A stretch of DNA of 64,000 bases from Isoetes taiwanensis. Lineage: Eukaryota > Streptophyta > Lycopodiopsida > Isoetales > Isoetaceae. The stretch covers positions 10,964,740-11,028,739 of the forward strand of contig JAJEKV010000008.1 of assembly GCA_021234155.1 (NCBI GenBank). Reading direction: 5' to 3'. The number at the start of each line of letters is the position of its first letter. Within the stretch, counting starts at the first letter, position 1. The position numbers and the translations under genes were made by a program. This document shows positions 1-11,922 of the stretch, piece by piece. The notes beneath the pieces are model-generated. The model was not told the origin of the DNA. It made no database searches and saw nothing but the letters and a program-made list of their open reading frames with translations.

Positions 1-757
1 AGTAAAGCGACCTACTTTGGCGTTTCTTGGAGAGGGGTGGTCTTCTGCCCACCTAAACTTGGTCTCCTAGGTAATGGGATGTTCCGGGTCCATTGGCAGA
101 GCCGGCCTCGGGCCCGAGTGGGGTCCAGCCCCGCCCTCCCCCCCGGCTTGGACTAGCCTGCGAGAACAAGATACTTGGGGTCACCCTGAGGCCCTGGTAG
201 AAGATCGAAGTGAGAATAGCAGCACTAGGACTGCTAGGTGGTATACATGTGACCACGGAGAAGCAAAGCTAGCTCCCTTCGCCCGAAGGGGACGCACGAC
301 CCGGTGGCCTCCGGGAAGGGGTTGGCTCGAAGCTCGCCTCATGCCTCTGCTTGTGCTTCTATTGCGGTGCATTTTTCTCTTGCGTGTGCGGCCATGCCGC
401 ACATCCCGCCAAGATTTCACCTTTTTCGAGACCCGATTTTTATCTGTGCTTTTCTTTGTGTTTATGATCCAGAAATTCATGATTAATGCATGGGGCGGGA
501 AAAAATCATGGTTTTCAGCCAGCTGGCTTGCCAAGTGGCCCCGAGCGTACAGGAAAATCCCCGGTATTTCCGGATGAGATTTAGACCCTCGATTTTTGAT
601 TGGGATGGCCACCGTTGGCCCTGACAGGGTTTAGACCACGTTTTTGATTTTGGGGCATGGAGGAGGCCCCGGATTGGCGATCCGACCTCTCCATGTCATC
701 CTGAACGCCCGAAATTACCCTAGGGGACAAGTTCCACGGCCCTCTTGATCGAGAGGA
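1..757. other. Intergenic sequence, no gene recognised
   Basis: Open frames overlap here on both strands, for example 74-577 (+) and 181-612 (-). None matches a family I know, and their overlap suggests chance frames in GC-rich DNA. I see no terminal repeats or splice structure. Confidence 0.4.
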
Positions 758-1310
758 GCATCCCGGAATGTAAACCCTATCAAACCCTAGGGTTTGCTAG
801 GGTTTACATCTCGAAAGGCCAAGGCGGAGACTAACACATCCAAACTTTGCATGGAGTTCTCTCGTGGTATGCTCGGGGACCATGCGGGAGATGGGGTCGA
901 ATCCCCCCAAGAAAAGATGCTTTTCGCACTCCCCTTCACCGGAAAGGGGCTTGTGAAGGGAGTCTCCGAAAGGTATCTTTGACCGGAAATTTGGCTCTGT
1001 CTCCCGGTGCCATGAGGGTAATCCAAAGACGGGTATTCCACGCCGATCCCGGGCCCTCCGGGTCATCTGAGCATCCCGAATGTAAACCCTATCAAACCCT
1101 AGGGTTTGCTAGGGTTTACATCTCGAAGCGCCAAGATCGGAGACGCACACATCCTAAACTTTGCATGGAGTTCTCTTCGGTATGCCGGGGACCATGCGGG
1201 AGATGGGGGTCGAATCCCCCAAGCAACATGATGATCCGACTCCCCTTCTTTGGAAAGGGGCTTGTGAGTTCTCCAAGATCCTTCTATTCTATCCCTTGCC
1301 AAACTCCTCT
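758..1310. repeat. Two-copy tandem duplication, period about 312 bp
   Basis: The block with TAAACCCTATCAAACCCTAG at 771 recurs at 1083. Both copies then share the stretch around GGGACCATGCGGGAGATGGG and a GGAAAGGGGCTTGTGA block. The copies differ by many substitutions and small indels, so the duplication is not recent. The telomere-like AAACCCTAGGGTTT palindrome is present in both. Open frames across the block are not convincing genes. Confidence 0.8.
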
Positions 1311-1374
1311 ACAAAAATTTCAAAGGTTATCATATTTCTTGCATAAAGTCCTAGTCACGCCACCACCATCTAGC

Positions 1375-1496
1375 CATGTCACCCAAAAATTTGCCAACAT
1401 CACCCAATGAAAAGACCAAAGATGGACATCTTTTCATTTTTGGCCTAGTCAAAACTTGGCCTTGCTTACTTGACATGCCATGTCACCACTTGAAGT
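1375..1496 (+). repeat. Left direct repeat flanking the minisatellite
   Basis: This block (GTCACCCAAAAATTTGCC ... CATGCCATGTCACCA) is repeated in the same orientation at 3166-3286 with scattered substitutions. The two copies enclose the minisatellite exactly. Confidence 0.75.
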
Positions 1497-1498
1497 GC

Positions 1499-3163
1499 CT
1501 AGGTGGCATGCTTGAGCCTAGGTGGCATGCCTGAGCCACCTTTGCATGTTGGAACCTAGGTGGCATGTTGGAGCCACGTGGCATATGGAGCCACATTGAC
1601 ATGTTTGAGCTTGGCTCCAACATGCCAAGGTGGCTCCAACATGCCACCTAGGCTCCAACATGCCACCACGCTCCAAAGATGCCACGTGGCTCCAACATGC
1701 CACCTAGCATGCCACCTAGGCTCCAACATGCCACCCGGCTCCAACATGCCACGTGAGCTCCAACATGCCACATAGGCTCTAACATGCCAAGTTGGCTCCA
1801 ACGTGCCACCTAGGCTCCAACATGCCACCTAGCATGCCACCTAGGCTCCAACATGCCACCTAGACTCCAACATGCCACGGGCTCCAATATGCCACGTGAG
1901 CTCCCACATGCCACCTAGGCTCCAACATGCCACCCACGCCCAACATGCCACATGGGCTCCAACATGCACCTAGCATGCCACCGGCTCCAACATGCCACGT
2001 GAGCTCTAACATGCCACCTAGGCTCCAACATGTCAAGGTGGCTCCAACATGCCACCTAGGCTCCAACATGCCAAGGTGGCTCCAACATGCCACCCAGGCT
2101 CCAACATGCCACCCACGCCCAAAGATGCCAATGGGCTCCAACATGCCACCTAGCATGCCACCTAGGCTTCTACATGCCACTGGCTCCAACATGCCACGTG
2201 GAGCTCCAACATGCCACATAGGCTCCAACATGCCAAGTTGGCTCCAACGTGCCACCTAGGCTCAAGCATGCCAAGGTGGCTCAAATATGCCACCTAGGCT
2301 CCAACATGCCACCAAGGCTTCAACATGCCACGAGTGGGCTCCAACATGCCACCTAGGCTCCAACATGCCAAGGTGGTTCCAACATGCCACCTAGGCTCCA
2401 ACGTGCTCAAACATGCCAAGGTGGCTCAAACATGCCACGTGGGCTCCAACATGCCATGTGGGCTCCAACATGCCAAGGTGGCTCAAACATGCCACCTAAG
2501 CTCAAACATGCCAAGGTGGTTCCCACATGCCAAGGTGGCTCCAACATGCCACCTAGGCCCCTAACATGCCACCTAGGCTCAAACATGCCAAGGTGGCTCA
2601 AACATGCCACCTAGGCTCCAACGCGACAAAATGGCTCAAACATGCCACCTAGGGCTCCAACGTGCTCAAACATGCCATGCGGGCTCCAACATGCCACCTA
2701 TGTCCAACTTGCCAAGGTGGCTCAAATATGCCACGTGGGCTCCAACATGCCACCTAGGCTCCAACATACCTAGGGTGGCTCAAACATGCCACCTAGGCTC
2801 AAACATGCCATGCAGCTCACTTAGGTTCCAACATGCCACCTAGGCCCCAAACATGCCAAGGTAGCTCAAACATGCCACCCAGGCTCCAACATGCCACCTA
2901 GGGCGTGTTTGAGCCACCTTGGCACATTGGAGCCCACGCAGATGGTTGAGCCACCTTGGCATGTTGGAGCCCACCGGCGATTGGAGCCTAGGTGGCATGT
3001 TTGAGCCACCTTGGCATGTTGGATCCTAAATGGCATGTTTGAGCCATATTGGCATGTTGGATGCCACGCAGGCAGGTTGAGCCACCTGGCGTGTTAGAGC
3101 CAAGGTGGCATATTTGAGCCTAGGTGGCATGTTTGGGCCACCTTGGCATGTTGGAGCCTACGC
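1499..3163. repeat. Minisatellite of about 20 bp units with inverted ends
   Basis: The core unit resembles GGCTCCAACATGCCACCTA, with variants carrying AAGGT or ACGTG instead of the CACCTA end. The middle block, about 1611-2895, reads GGCTCCAACATGCC on the plus strand. The outer blocks, 1499-1610 and 2896-3163, read the reverse complement. The array is therefore head-to-head at one border and tail-to-tail at the other. Long frames appear on both strands because the unit is nearly stop-free; they are repeat artefacts (W-H-V-G-A type repeats), not genes. Confidence 0.9.
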
Positions 3164-3165
3164 GT

Positions 3166-3286
3166 CGTGTCACCCAAATTTGCCAACGCCACCCCAACCT
3201 AAAACCAAAGATGTACATCGCTTCATTAGTGGCCTAGTCAAAACTTGACCTTGCTTACTTAGCATGCCATGTCACCAATTGGAGGG
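3166..3286 (+). repeat. Right direct repeat flanking the minisatellite
   Basis: Diverged same-orientation copy of 1375-1496, sharing GGCCTAGTCAAAACTTG and TTGCTTACTT. It could be a target duplication, or the old unit within which the array expanded. Confidence 0.7.
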
Positions 3287-4600
3287 TCACATCATCTTTT
3301 CCATGCTCTTTGCTTGTATTGCAAGTGTAACGACATCAAGATCCCATTATACCTCTAGCATTTATTTCCTATGGGTTTGTAGGCCTGACTTTATAAACAA
3401 TGTTTCAAGGGTTATCCGGAGAATCGTTTTAGAAGTACAAAGGACCAAGGATTGATCATATCATGGCCCACAAGTTTACCTTGTATTATATATGGCCCGT
3501 GATTATTGGACATGCATATAACCTTCTCATATTCATTTCCTTTCCTCCTAGTTTGTTCAAGTGTTACAGAGTTAGAAGCTCTCAATTTGGACTCACGAGA
3601 TTCAACAACTCAAGAAATTTAACAACTCCCTTCACGAGTCGTCCATGTGAATCAAAACAGGGGAAATGGAATTTCGTTCCATTACATGACTTAAGAAACT
3701 CGAAGTCCTAAGGGATAGGGCAATTGGGGATTCTTAACTCCTTGTGGATGGAATTCAACTATTGAAAATGGGTGAAAATAATCGCATACCCTAGTTTTGA
3801 TGATTCTTTCAAGATGGTATTCCTTCCAAATGAATCACCAATTAAGAAATTCGTCCGATGGAATCATTTGCCCAAACTATGCAAGAACACAAGAATTACG
3901 CATTTTGAGGGAAATTTCTTACCCTCCGAATGAATCCATAGGCACTCGAAAGGTGTTTTTGGTTTGCATGGATGACCTCCTCTAATCCATCTTATTCTCG
4001 ACCCCTCATACAAGTCATCCGAACCAACCCGAGCTCAATCGATCGAGATATTCATGCTCAAAGATTTGAGCAAAAAAACGGCACGAAAGGAATACCATGC
4101 GATGTAATCACCAAAACCAGGGCCAGATTATTTTCATCCCTTGAGAGTGTAAGCATGGGAATGCCCATGACGACATGGCCATTCCGTGCAGAGCAACATT
4201 TGAATTGCAAGTACATTATAGCTAAATGGAGAGTTGGAGTTAGAATGTCTAGGAAAAAAATAAAATAAAAATACTAATAGGGGGGCTATATTTTCCTTAG
4301 GATGAAAAACAACTTATTTTTATACATGCATAGTAATTTGTCATTTATTCAACGGTAAAGATGAACGGCAAGGATCTTGATCCACATCCTATGATTTTAT
4401 TGGCTCTGATAATTAATGGTCGAGATTAAAGGCAACCGAGATCAACGTCACAGATCTTGATCCCTCTCCTTTAATCTTATTGGCTTAGAGTAAAGGCACA
4501 TTTAACCCTTGTAATTTTCCCGCCTAAGTTTTGTGCTTTTGTGCCCCTTTTACCTAGTTTTTGCCTCTGCGACTACAATTTTGAAGAAACACAGATCGGC
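3287..4600. other. Sequence with no supportable gene
   Basis: Small frames occur at 3463-3711, 3797-3985 and 3972-4268 (+), but none matches a family I know and they do not connect through clear splice sites. The stretch could be a decayed repeat. I see no terminal repeats. Confidence 0.3.
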
Positions 4601-4680
4601 CTTCGCATGGCTATGGCGATGGCGCTTCAGCTGGACTTCGCACGGCTATGGCTTCGCATGGCTATGGCGATGGCGCTTCC
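4601..4680 (+). repeat. Short tandem duplication, period 51 bp
   Basis: CTTCGCATGGCTATGGCGAT at 4601 recurs at 4652, with a shorter CTTCGCACGGCTATGG copy between them. The repeat creates artefactual frames. Confidence 0.8.
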
Positions 4681-5305
4681 AAAGAATCGAGTGGCGCCGG
4701 GCGCTGGACTTTTCTCCCGCCTATGGTCGTAGCATCCGTAGCTCTTCCTCAGATTCTACCTTTCTTGTTGCTTTTGATTTTTTTTTGTTTCAAATCAATC
4801 ACAAGATCTTGCTATTTATTTGAAACAGGGATTGTGATAGTCGTTGTGGCGCCTGAACAGCCGCCCTAAAAGAGCCAAGACAGATCGGATCCTGGCTTGC
4901 AAGATCTTTCTATGACCAGGTTTGGCCGAAAAACTCATCTAACAACAATCTGATACAAAAATAATTGTTCTAACTTGGCATGGCCGAATTTTTCTTGGCA
5001 GATGGTCAATTTGTTCTATTGTGACGAATGGCAGTGGCTTCAAATATGGCCTGTGGCTTTAGTTATCATACATATAAATTTTCTGGATCTCGCATATGGA
5101 AGCTTTTAAAATCTCAGATACATTCGTGCTATGGCAATAAAACCCTCTTCTGGGATGTGCGGTTGGGATAATATTTTGAAACTAGGTTTCAAGGCAATGA
5201 TAGAAGCTTCGATGAAGCAAACACATTTTCGATAAGATTTCGGATAAGGTAGTAGTAGCATTTAAAAATATGATGATGGTATGTGCCCAATCAATCATGT
5301 TGTTG

Positions 5306-5635
5306 TAGCAGATGGATCTCTATTATAGCAGATGGATCTCTATTATGAAGCTTGTTAAATCTGGAAGCAAGGGTTTCCTTGTGGCAAAATTATATAGGTA
5401 AAGGGTCTTCAAGAGCCCAAACAAGCTGTTCTGCCATTCTATTATTAAATATTCTTGTTTATCTTTGATGAATCATTTGTAGCCATTTGTTTATCTTTGA
5501 TGAATCAATAACATGGATCGAGTTGTTCTAAAATGAGCCTTCATGATTTCTGTAGTTTTAGTGGCCTATTCTTGCAACCTGCAATAACCAATGTTTAATA
5601 AACTGCGCTTTTGCAATAACCAATGTTTAATAAAC
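5306..5635 (+). repeat. Three successive two-copy duplications
   Basis: TAGCAGATGGATCTCTATTA is doubled at 5306 and 5326 (period 20). TTGTTTATCTTTGATGAATC occurs at 5455 and 5487 (period 32). TGCAATAACCAATGTTTAAT occurs at 5580 and 5612 (period 32). Copies are essentially identical, so the duplications look recent. No gene is visible around them. Confidence 0.85.
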
Positions 5636-5667
5636 GGAGCCGCACATTTATTTCTTCTTAAACAATG

Positions 5668-6060
5668 TATGCCACGTGTTAATATATCATTAGCTAGAAT
5701 AGCTAGGATAGGAGATATATTAGAAATGTGTTTTTTCTATGCGTTGTAATGGTGCATTTTTAATTTTGAAAGTATGCCACGTGTTAATATTCTATTTGCT
5801 AAAATGCATATTAGCTTTTAAATCATAATATATTAACTTTTAAATTGTGGTCTATAATAATTTTTTTTTTAATGTGTGCCACGTGTCAACATTTGATTTG
5901 TTAGAAGATATATTATAAACAATACTTTATTTTTCCTACGTGTAGTAATAATGCTTTATTATTTAAAAAGTATGCCATGTGTCCATATTTGATTAGCTAG
6001 AATAATGTTTTATTATTTAAAAAGTATGCCACGTGTCAATATCTCATTAGTTAAATAACC
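5668..6060 (+). repeat. Five dispersed G-box-like repeats
   Basis: The motif (T/G)(A/G)TGCCACGTGT, with one CATGTGT variant, occurs at 5671, 5776, 5878, 5974 and 6028. It is usually followed by a related A+T-rich tail such as ATTAGCTAGAATA. The core CACGTGTC is the plant G-box/ABRE consensus. The shared tails suggest an old tandem repeat of about 100 bp rather than five independent sites. No gene with matching orientation is visible nearby, so a regulatory role is unproven. Confidence 0.6.
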
Positions 6061-6619
6061 ACATTAGAAATTTACGTTTTTTCTACATGTTATAATATTA
6101 CTTTTTACATGTCCTTATTTTAGGAAAACAATAGCTAAATTTCAATAACATATGTAGTGTTTTATAAATTAAAAAAAAGGCCATGCGTGATTTTTTTAAT
6201 TTTGCAAAAACAACACTTGAAACGACGTGTCGTTATTGAGGAAAAGAACAGTTGAAAACATCATATTTCTATTTCCTACGTGTTCTTTTCTTTGTAGTCC
6301 TTTATTTCTAGTGTTGTAATTTAATTTTTCAGGTGTAGTAAAATTAAAACCTATGCGTGCGATTTTAAAGATAAACAACGCATGGTTCCACAAAAAACAA
6401 CATCGAAGGAAAAAAGTACACGTTGACAAAAATTCACAAAAACTATGTTAATTTTTTCTACGCGTGGAATTTTCTGCCAAAAAACCACTGTCTCTTTGTG
6501 CAAATCCGGATAAACGGGCCACGTGGACTTTTGGGACCATTTTGGTGTTGTTTTTGGCATAAAACAACACTTCCGTACAAGTAAAAAACAACTGTGGTCC
6601 AAAAATTGGGGTCAGTGTG

Positions 6620-6721
6620 TTAAGAATATAAGTATCAGGCTGATCCAACGATCTTGGACGGCTTATTTGCACGCTTCTTGGTCCTGGGTTCTTTCTCTCT
6701 TGATTGATCTATTCTGCTACA
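6620..6721 (+). repeat. Truncated 5' LTR of Copia A
   Basis: It matches the last 102 bp of the 3' LTR with one visible difference (GGACGGC against GGATGGC) and ends CTGCTACA. The first roughly 89 bp of the LTR are missing; the sequence upstream of 6620 does not resemble 21829-21917. Confidence 0.85.
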
Positions 6722-6735
6722 TGGTATCAGAGCTT
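6722..6735 (+). other. Primer-binding site (initiator Met tRNA)
   Basis: TGGTATCAGAGCTT directly follows the 5' LTR. It is complementary to the 3' end of plant initiator tRNA-Met, the standard Copia primer. Confidence 0.9.
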
Positions 6736-6839
6736 AGGTGACGAGAGAAAAGACGATTCAAGAAAGGTGGGCAGAGAATTACCTCAGGGTGATTGTTAAG
6801 AGAGAGCCGTGACAAAAAGGGGAGAGGAGGAAAGCAAGC

Positions 6840-7740
6840 ATGTCAAATCTGCAGATTGATTTGAAGAATTTGGAGAAGTTGGATCGAACCAATGCACAGT
6901 ATTGGTTCTGGAGGATGCAATCTATCCTAGAGGAGAGGGAACTCTGGGATGTGGTCACCGGGGATGAGCCAATGCCCCCGGAAGAGGAAGCCGAGGGAAT
7001 CTCCAAGAAGAAAGGAGGATCGGAAGGAAGTGAGAAGAAAAAGGCAGAAAGGTCGGAATGGAAGAAAAAAGATAACAAGGCCAAGACTACCATTATCTTT
7101 GGCCTTAAGGATCTTCATATACCGCTGATTCGCTTGAAGCGCATGCCTAAAGAGGGATGGGAATGTTTAGAGAAGACCTTTCTCCAAAACCACACAAGCT
7201 TTAAGATGAGGTTGTGGAAGGAATTCTTCAAATGCCAAGATGCCCGAAGGAGGCGATGCAAATGAACACATTAGTAAGATGCATGCGTTGGAAAGCCGGT
7301 TGGGGGCCCTCCGAATCACCATATATCGATGAAGATATGGCTATGGCATTGCTAGTAAGCCTCCCGATTCTTTTGCAGCCATGAAGGCACCATGGGTCAG
7401 AATACGTGAAAACTCCAATCGGTTGTCAAGTGGGGAATTCTAAATGCCGTGAGATGCAATCCGCCAGCTGTGAAGAAACCGCATTTCTTGCGAAGGGCGC
7501 TGCAAGATTCTCGTGACCCTCCAACTTGCTGGAATTGCAACAGAACTGGGCACATCTCTCGCCATTGTAGGGAACCTCGACGGTCTGAGGATAGAACATC
7601 AGGCAGAAGAGAGAGTGGTGGTCGTAGCGAAGCTACGCGCAAAGAAGAGGATTATTTTAAGGCTGGAAGAGACACTAGGCATGAGAGAGAGAGAGCAGAT
7701 CCAGGAAAGATAATGGATCAGGAAGACTCTTCAAAGATGA
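6840..7740 (+). pseudogene. Copia A gag region, frameshifted
   Basis: The first frame, 6840-7265, starts at an ATG and encodes a typical Copia gag N-terminus with the L-x-x-x-N-Y/F-x-x-W pattern (NAQYWFWRMQSIL). It stops early. A zinc knuckle (CWNCNRTGHISRHC, CX2CX4HX4C) is encoded in another frame near 7530-7575, so at least one frameshift separates the capsid and nucleocapsid parts. Lysine- and glutamate-rich low-complexity sequence lies between them. Confidence 0.8.
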
Positions 7741-7882
7741 TGCTCCCAGAGAAAGGAGTGAAGCAGCCAGACATCCCAGACGATGGAATAACAGCAGATC
7801 TGCTCGGGCCCATGTTGCTGACTGTAACTCAGATGCAGAGGATGATTCAGCAAGTGATGGTGATGGATATATTAAGGGATAC

Positions 7883-9257
7883 ATGGCCGTGTATGAAGAG
7901 AGCCCCGCTATGGTATCACCTCATGTGTGCATGGGTATTGAAGATCCAGATGAGGAATTCGAAGGTGTGGACACTATCACTCTGCAAGAACAGGCTAAAG
8001 GTATGGTACCACAAAACTCCAATTTTCATTTTTTCCTTCACCAACGATGGGAAGAAGCCTGTGCATGCACTAGTAAAGAACCTACTGCAACTCAAAGTTT
8101 GCTAGCAGAGGTTCAAGGTGAGGCACTTGAAGCCAATGCAGACACATCATGGTGTTGGATCATGGATTGTGGGGCCACCCATCTTATGACACCCCATAAA
8201 ATGTGGTTCTTGACATTGGACCCGCTGCCTCCAGGCCAATTCGTCAATGGCATCACTTCTGGCCTCCAGATTGAAGGGGAAGGCACTCTTGAGCTGTGTC
8301 TTTCAAATGAGCGATACATACTGCGAAAGGTCTTGCATGTTCCAGGATTAAAAAGAAGTTTGCTTGCTCCCGTCTGTGTGATGTGGGCATTCAATTCTTT
8401 ATGAATTCTCAAAATATCCATTTTTTCAATCGGGCCAGGCAGCCCATAGCCACAGGAGTCAGAGGAGGAAACCTGTACAAGTTCTATGAAGAATCAAGTC
8501 ATGGACTAGCCCTCACAGCCATCCACAAGGAGGAGGACTTGCAGATGTGGCATCGCCGCCTTGGACACTTGAGTGAAGCAAGACTCAAGACTCTTATTTC
8601 CAAGCATATGGTTACTGGAATTTCTGCCTCTACTGCTGCCACTCTCCGGCTCTGTGAGGGATGTATCATGGCCAAACAACCTCAACGTGCACGGTCTAAG
8701 GACCAAGGCACTCGCGCCGATCGAGTTCTTGGCCTCATACACACAGATGTTAGCGGCCCCTCCAGCATCCAGTCATTTGGCGGTGCAAGATATTTCATGG
8801 TCATTGTGGACGATTTCTCTCGTTACACTCTGGTTTTTCCTCTCCGGTGCAAAAGTGAAGTCTTTCAATGCTTTCAGACTTGGCATAAGAAGGCTGAGAA
8901 GCAAACACAGCAGCAACTTCAGTCTTTTCGATGTGACAATGCACAAGAATACCTTTCTAAGCAGTTTTCTAGTTACTTGGATGAGCATGGTATTCAAAGG
9001 CAGCTCAGTATTCCTCATGAGCATCATCAGAACGGCGTTGCTGAGCGCAAGATTCGAACCCTCAAGGAGAGTGCCCTGAGTATGCTCAAATTTGCTGGCC
9101 TCTCCGATGGCTTCTAGGCAGAAGCCATTGTTACAGCAGCCTGTCCAATCGTACACCTACGGTTGCACTTCAGGGGCAGACACCATTTGAAGCTTGGTTC
9201 GGTCACATTCCAGACATCAGCCATCTCCGCATCTTCGGTTGTCCAGCATATGCCCAT
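7883..9257 (+). pseudogene. Copia A protease and integrase, broken
   Basis: The protease motif reads DCGATHLMT near 8165, with Cys in place of the usual Ser of DSGA. The GAG-pre-integrase HRRLGHLS motif is near 8555. The integrase core carries HTDVSGP, RCDNAQEY and NGVAERK, giving the D, D and E residues. The frame changes near 8390, ends at a TAG at 9115-9117 where a Trp codon is expected, and shifts again near 9140-9258. Confidence 0.85.
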
Positions 9258-10409
9258 GTGTCTTCTGCTGTTCGGAAAAAATCTGATGACCATGCTCGCC
9301 GGTGTATCTTTGTTGGCTACTGTCAAGATAGCAAAGGCTACCGTCTCTTGGATGCCAACACTCGCAAGGTAATCAAAGCTATTTCTGTTACATTTGATGA
9401 ACAAGGCATGGAAGCTACCAGCTACTTTCGAGCTCATGTCGATACAGATTTATTTCAAGCTCCAGAGCACACTCGCCTCTGGCTTGATATTCCCTTTGTC
9501 AATTCAGCCTCTTCTCCATCTCCAACCAGTCTTCCTCCATCTTCCTCTGATCCAGCTCTTCCACCTATCTCTGTGCCTAGTTCTCCCTTGTCCCACACCC
9601 CTGTCACCACCGCCTCACATCCTCCATCCTCATTGCCTCCACCACCTGCAGTCCTTCCTTCTCCTCTCCGCCGGTCTAGTCGTGCTCCTAAACCCACACC
9701 TCGTCTGCTCAGCTATCGTGGCACCACTCATCTTGCCCAGGCAACCTCTCACCAAGACTATCTTGACCACTATTATCCTCGTTGGTGGCATGCCGACTTA
9801 GATGAGGCCTGCGCCAATACTGCCTTTGTGTCTGATCTTGTGGAGCCTCTCACAATTTCTGAAGCTTTGGCTGGTCCTCATGCTGCTCACTGGAAACTCG
9901 CCATGCAAGAGGAACTCCAATCCATGCAAGAGACTCATGCGTGGGACTTGGTCCCATTACCTGCAGGACGGAAGGCCATTGGCTGTAAATGGGTCTTCAA
10001 GATCAAAACTTCTGCCGACAATCACATTGAACGCTTCCGAGCCCGCCTTGTTGCCAAAGGATTCTCTCAAATCGCAGGCTTGGATTACGATGAGACTTTC
10101 TCACCAGTGGCTAAACTTGCCTCTATCCGAGTAGTTCTTGCCTTGGCAGCTCAAGAAGATCTGGAACTTCATCAAATGGATGTCAAGACTGTGTTCTTGA
10201 ATGGGGATCTTGCCGAAGATATTTTCATGCAGCAGCCTGAAGGCTTTGTGGCACAGCCCAACCATAACCTGGTATGTAAGCTCAATCGTTCCATTTATGG
10301 TCTCAAACAAAGTCCTCGTGCCTGGTACACTAAGCTCGACAAATTCTTTACTCACCACGGCTATGCTTGTCGTCACCGAATGGAATGTATATGTTCGGGT
10401 TTTTGCCAC
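9258..10409 (+). pseudogene. Copia A RT domain, first part
   Basis: An open frame of about 380 residues holds the Copia region after the integrase, a Pro/Ser-rich linker, and the RT start (GCKWVFKIK, RARLVAKGFSQ, LHQMDVKTVFLNGDL, YGLKQSPRAW). The catalytic Asp of motif A is retained (MDVKT). The frame runs into the Gypsy LTR at 10415, so residues after that point are not part of the protein. The RT continues at 20689. Confidence 0.88.
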
Positions 10410-10414
10410 GACAT
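10410..10414. other. Target site duplication GACAT (left)
   Basis: GACAT directly precedes the Gypsy LTR (TGTGACG) and recurs at 20684-20688 just after the right end (CGTCACA). This fixes the boundaries of the nested insertion. Confidence 0.95.
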
Positions 10415-11909
10415 TGTGACGCCCTCTACTCGTGTGATAATGATGCCCGCACCAGATACAAACAGAGTTCATCCCCATACTAGCTCCATTGCTGATCTTG
10501 GGGCCCTCCACATATCATCGCGGACCGCCTCAAGTCCCCTGGGAAGAATGAAGGGGTCATTTTACCCCGCCTCCCTCGTGGCCTACCTAGCCGGGGAAGC
10601 GTAACATACACGCCAAGAATATACATCACATATCCACCTCAAGGGTGGCGATCAACATCCTGATAGACAAAGATCAGCACAATACAAGTGGGATCCTACC
10701 CAAGGCTCGCATATGTGGATGGACTGACAAGCTTGGGTCTCCAGAGTTCGTTGCAGACGGAATCATGACAATGGAATTGGCTGGCATAAGAACATGGCAT
10801 TGGGTTGTCCACACCATCCGCCCCTCCGTGCACACTTTGCGAGTAGGTTGAAAAGTGTTGGGACGACCGTAGCCCACCGCGTGCATAGCCAAAGGGGCTA
10901 CTCCTGGGTTACATCTCCCCAGGCCCGATGGGGCAGGTAGGGATCACTCCCACCCGGGGTCTACATGCTGACCCAAGGTGACTAGAGGGCCAACGCCCTT
11001 ATTCGACTTAACCCATCGGAAGGTGAACCCCACCCCACGGCAATGAGCCCATGCCTTGCCCACACTCGCTGGCAAGCCATTAGACCTAGTCACTTTGATC
11101 CCCGGTGAGGCCTTACACACCGAGGGATCGGTCAAGGGTCGAACACCTAACCTCGCCGAGCCGAGCCACCGGGTCCCTTCACCCGACAACCGTGTGAGGT
11201 TCTTGTACACAGGCCGAATTCTAGTAATGCACTAAGAGGGACTAACTAGGAGCATCATCTACTAAGCTTTCAGTCTCTACCCCCCTTCCCAATACAATGA
11301 GTTCACAGAATCCATCCGTCCATCATATCAACATAATAAATAATAAAGAACTAATCTATCTCATAGAGTTAGGTTCTTTAGTTAGGTCAATCTCGGGATC
11401 TACTTGGCTGCTAGGGGTGATCTAATAGGCTAAACCTACTGATTCGAAGGCTGGAGTAAGGTTTATGCTATTTGATCGACCAAATACCTGATCCCTGGTT
11501 CACTCCTCTCGATCCGAAGGCGTCCATGTCCCTGTTCTGCTTCGGGATGCGGTCGGAGGAATTATCTGACTAGCTGGGGCGCACAGGCAGATCGTGGGAG
11601 TTGGAATTGACTCCTCAGGCGCGCGAATCGGAGCTCGGAAGGTCTGTGGGCCAAAAAGGGAATATTAGGGTTTGATGCCTTATGTAGGCTATCAGTTAGG
11701 GTTTAGGGTTTCCACGACCCTTGGTCTACCTTTAGTGGGTTAAAGGTCTAAAGGTGCGTGCATTGCTAAGTGTGCGCACCATTGCAAGTTGCCCCCTAGG
11801 GGCCCTTGCTTAGGTATGTGTCGGGCATTACACGCCGACTAGGCGGTAACGTGACGGCGTGAGTGGCAGATATGCCTTGAGACCTTGATATATGATCGAA
11901 CGCCACATT
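10415..11909 (-). repeat. Gypsy 3' LTR
   Basis: About 1495 bp, starting TGTGACGCC and ending CGCCACA on the plus strand. It aligns along its length with 18831-20313, with scattered substitutions and small indels concentrated in CG-rich stretches. That pattern is consistent with decay of methylated cytosines. The short open frames inside it are not genes. Confidence 0.88.
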
Positions 11910-11922
11910 CTCCCCACCTTGA
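11910..11922 (-). other. Gypsy polypurine tract
   Basis: On the minus strand AAGGTGGGGAGAA lies directly before the LTR start TGTGGCG, as expected for the plus-strand primer of an LTR element. Confidence 0.75.

Noticed and set aside
850-1230. tRNA or SINE B-box-like stretch (GGGGTCGAATCCCC) in both 312 bp copies
   Set aside because: It resembles a T-arm only locally; no acceptor stem, A box or poly(A) was found.
1518-2843. Long frames on both strands across 1.5-2.8 kb
   Set aside because: They translate the 20 bp minisatellite unit into periodic peptides in every frame; no start context or non-repeat sequence supports a gene.
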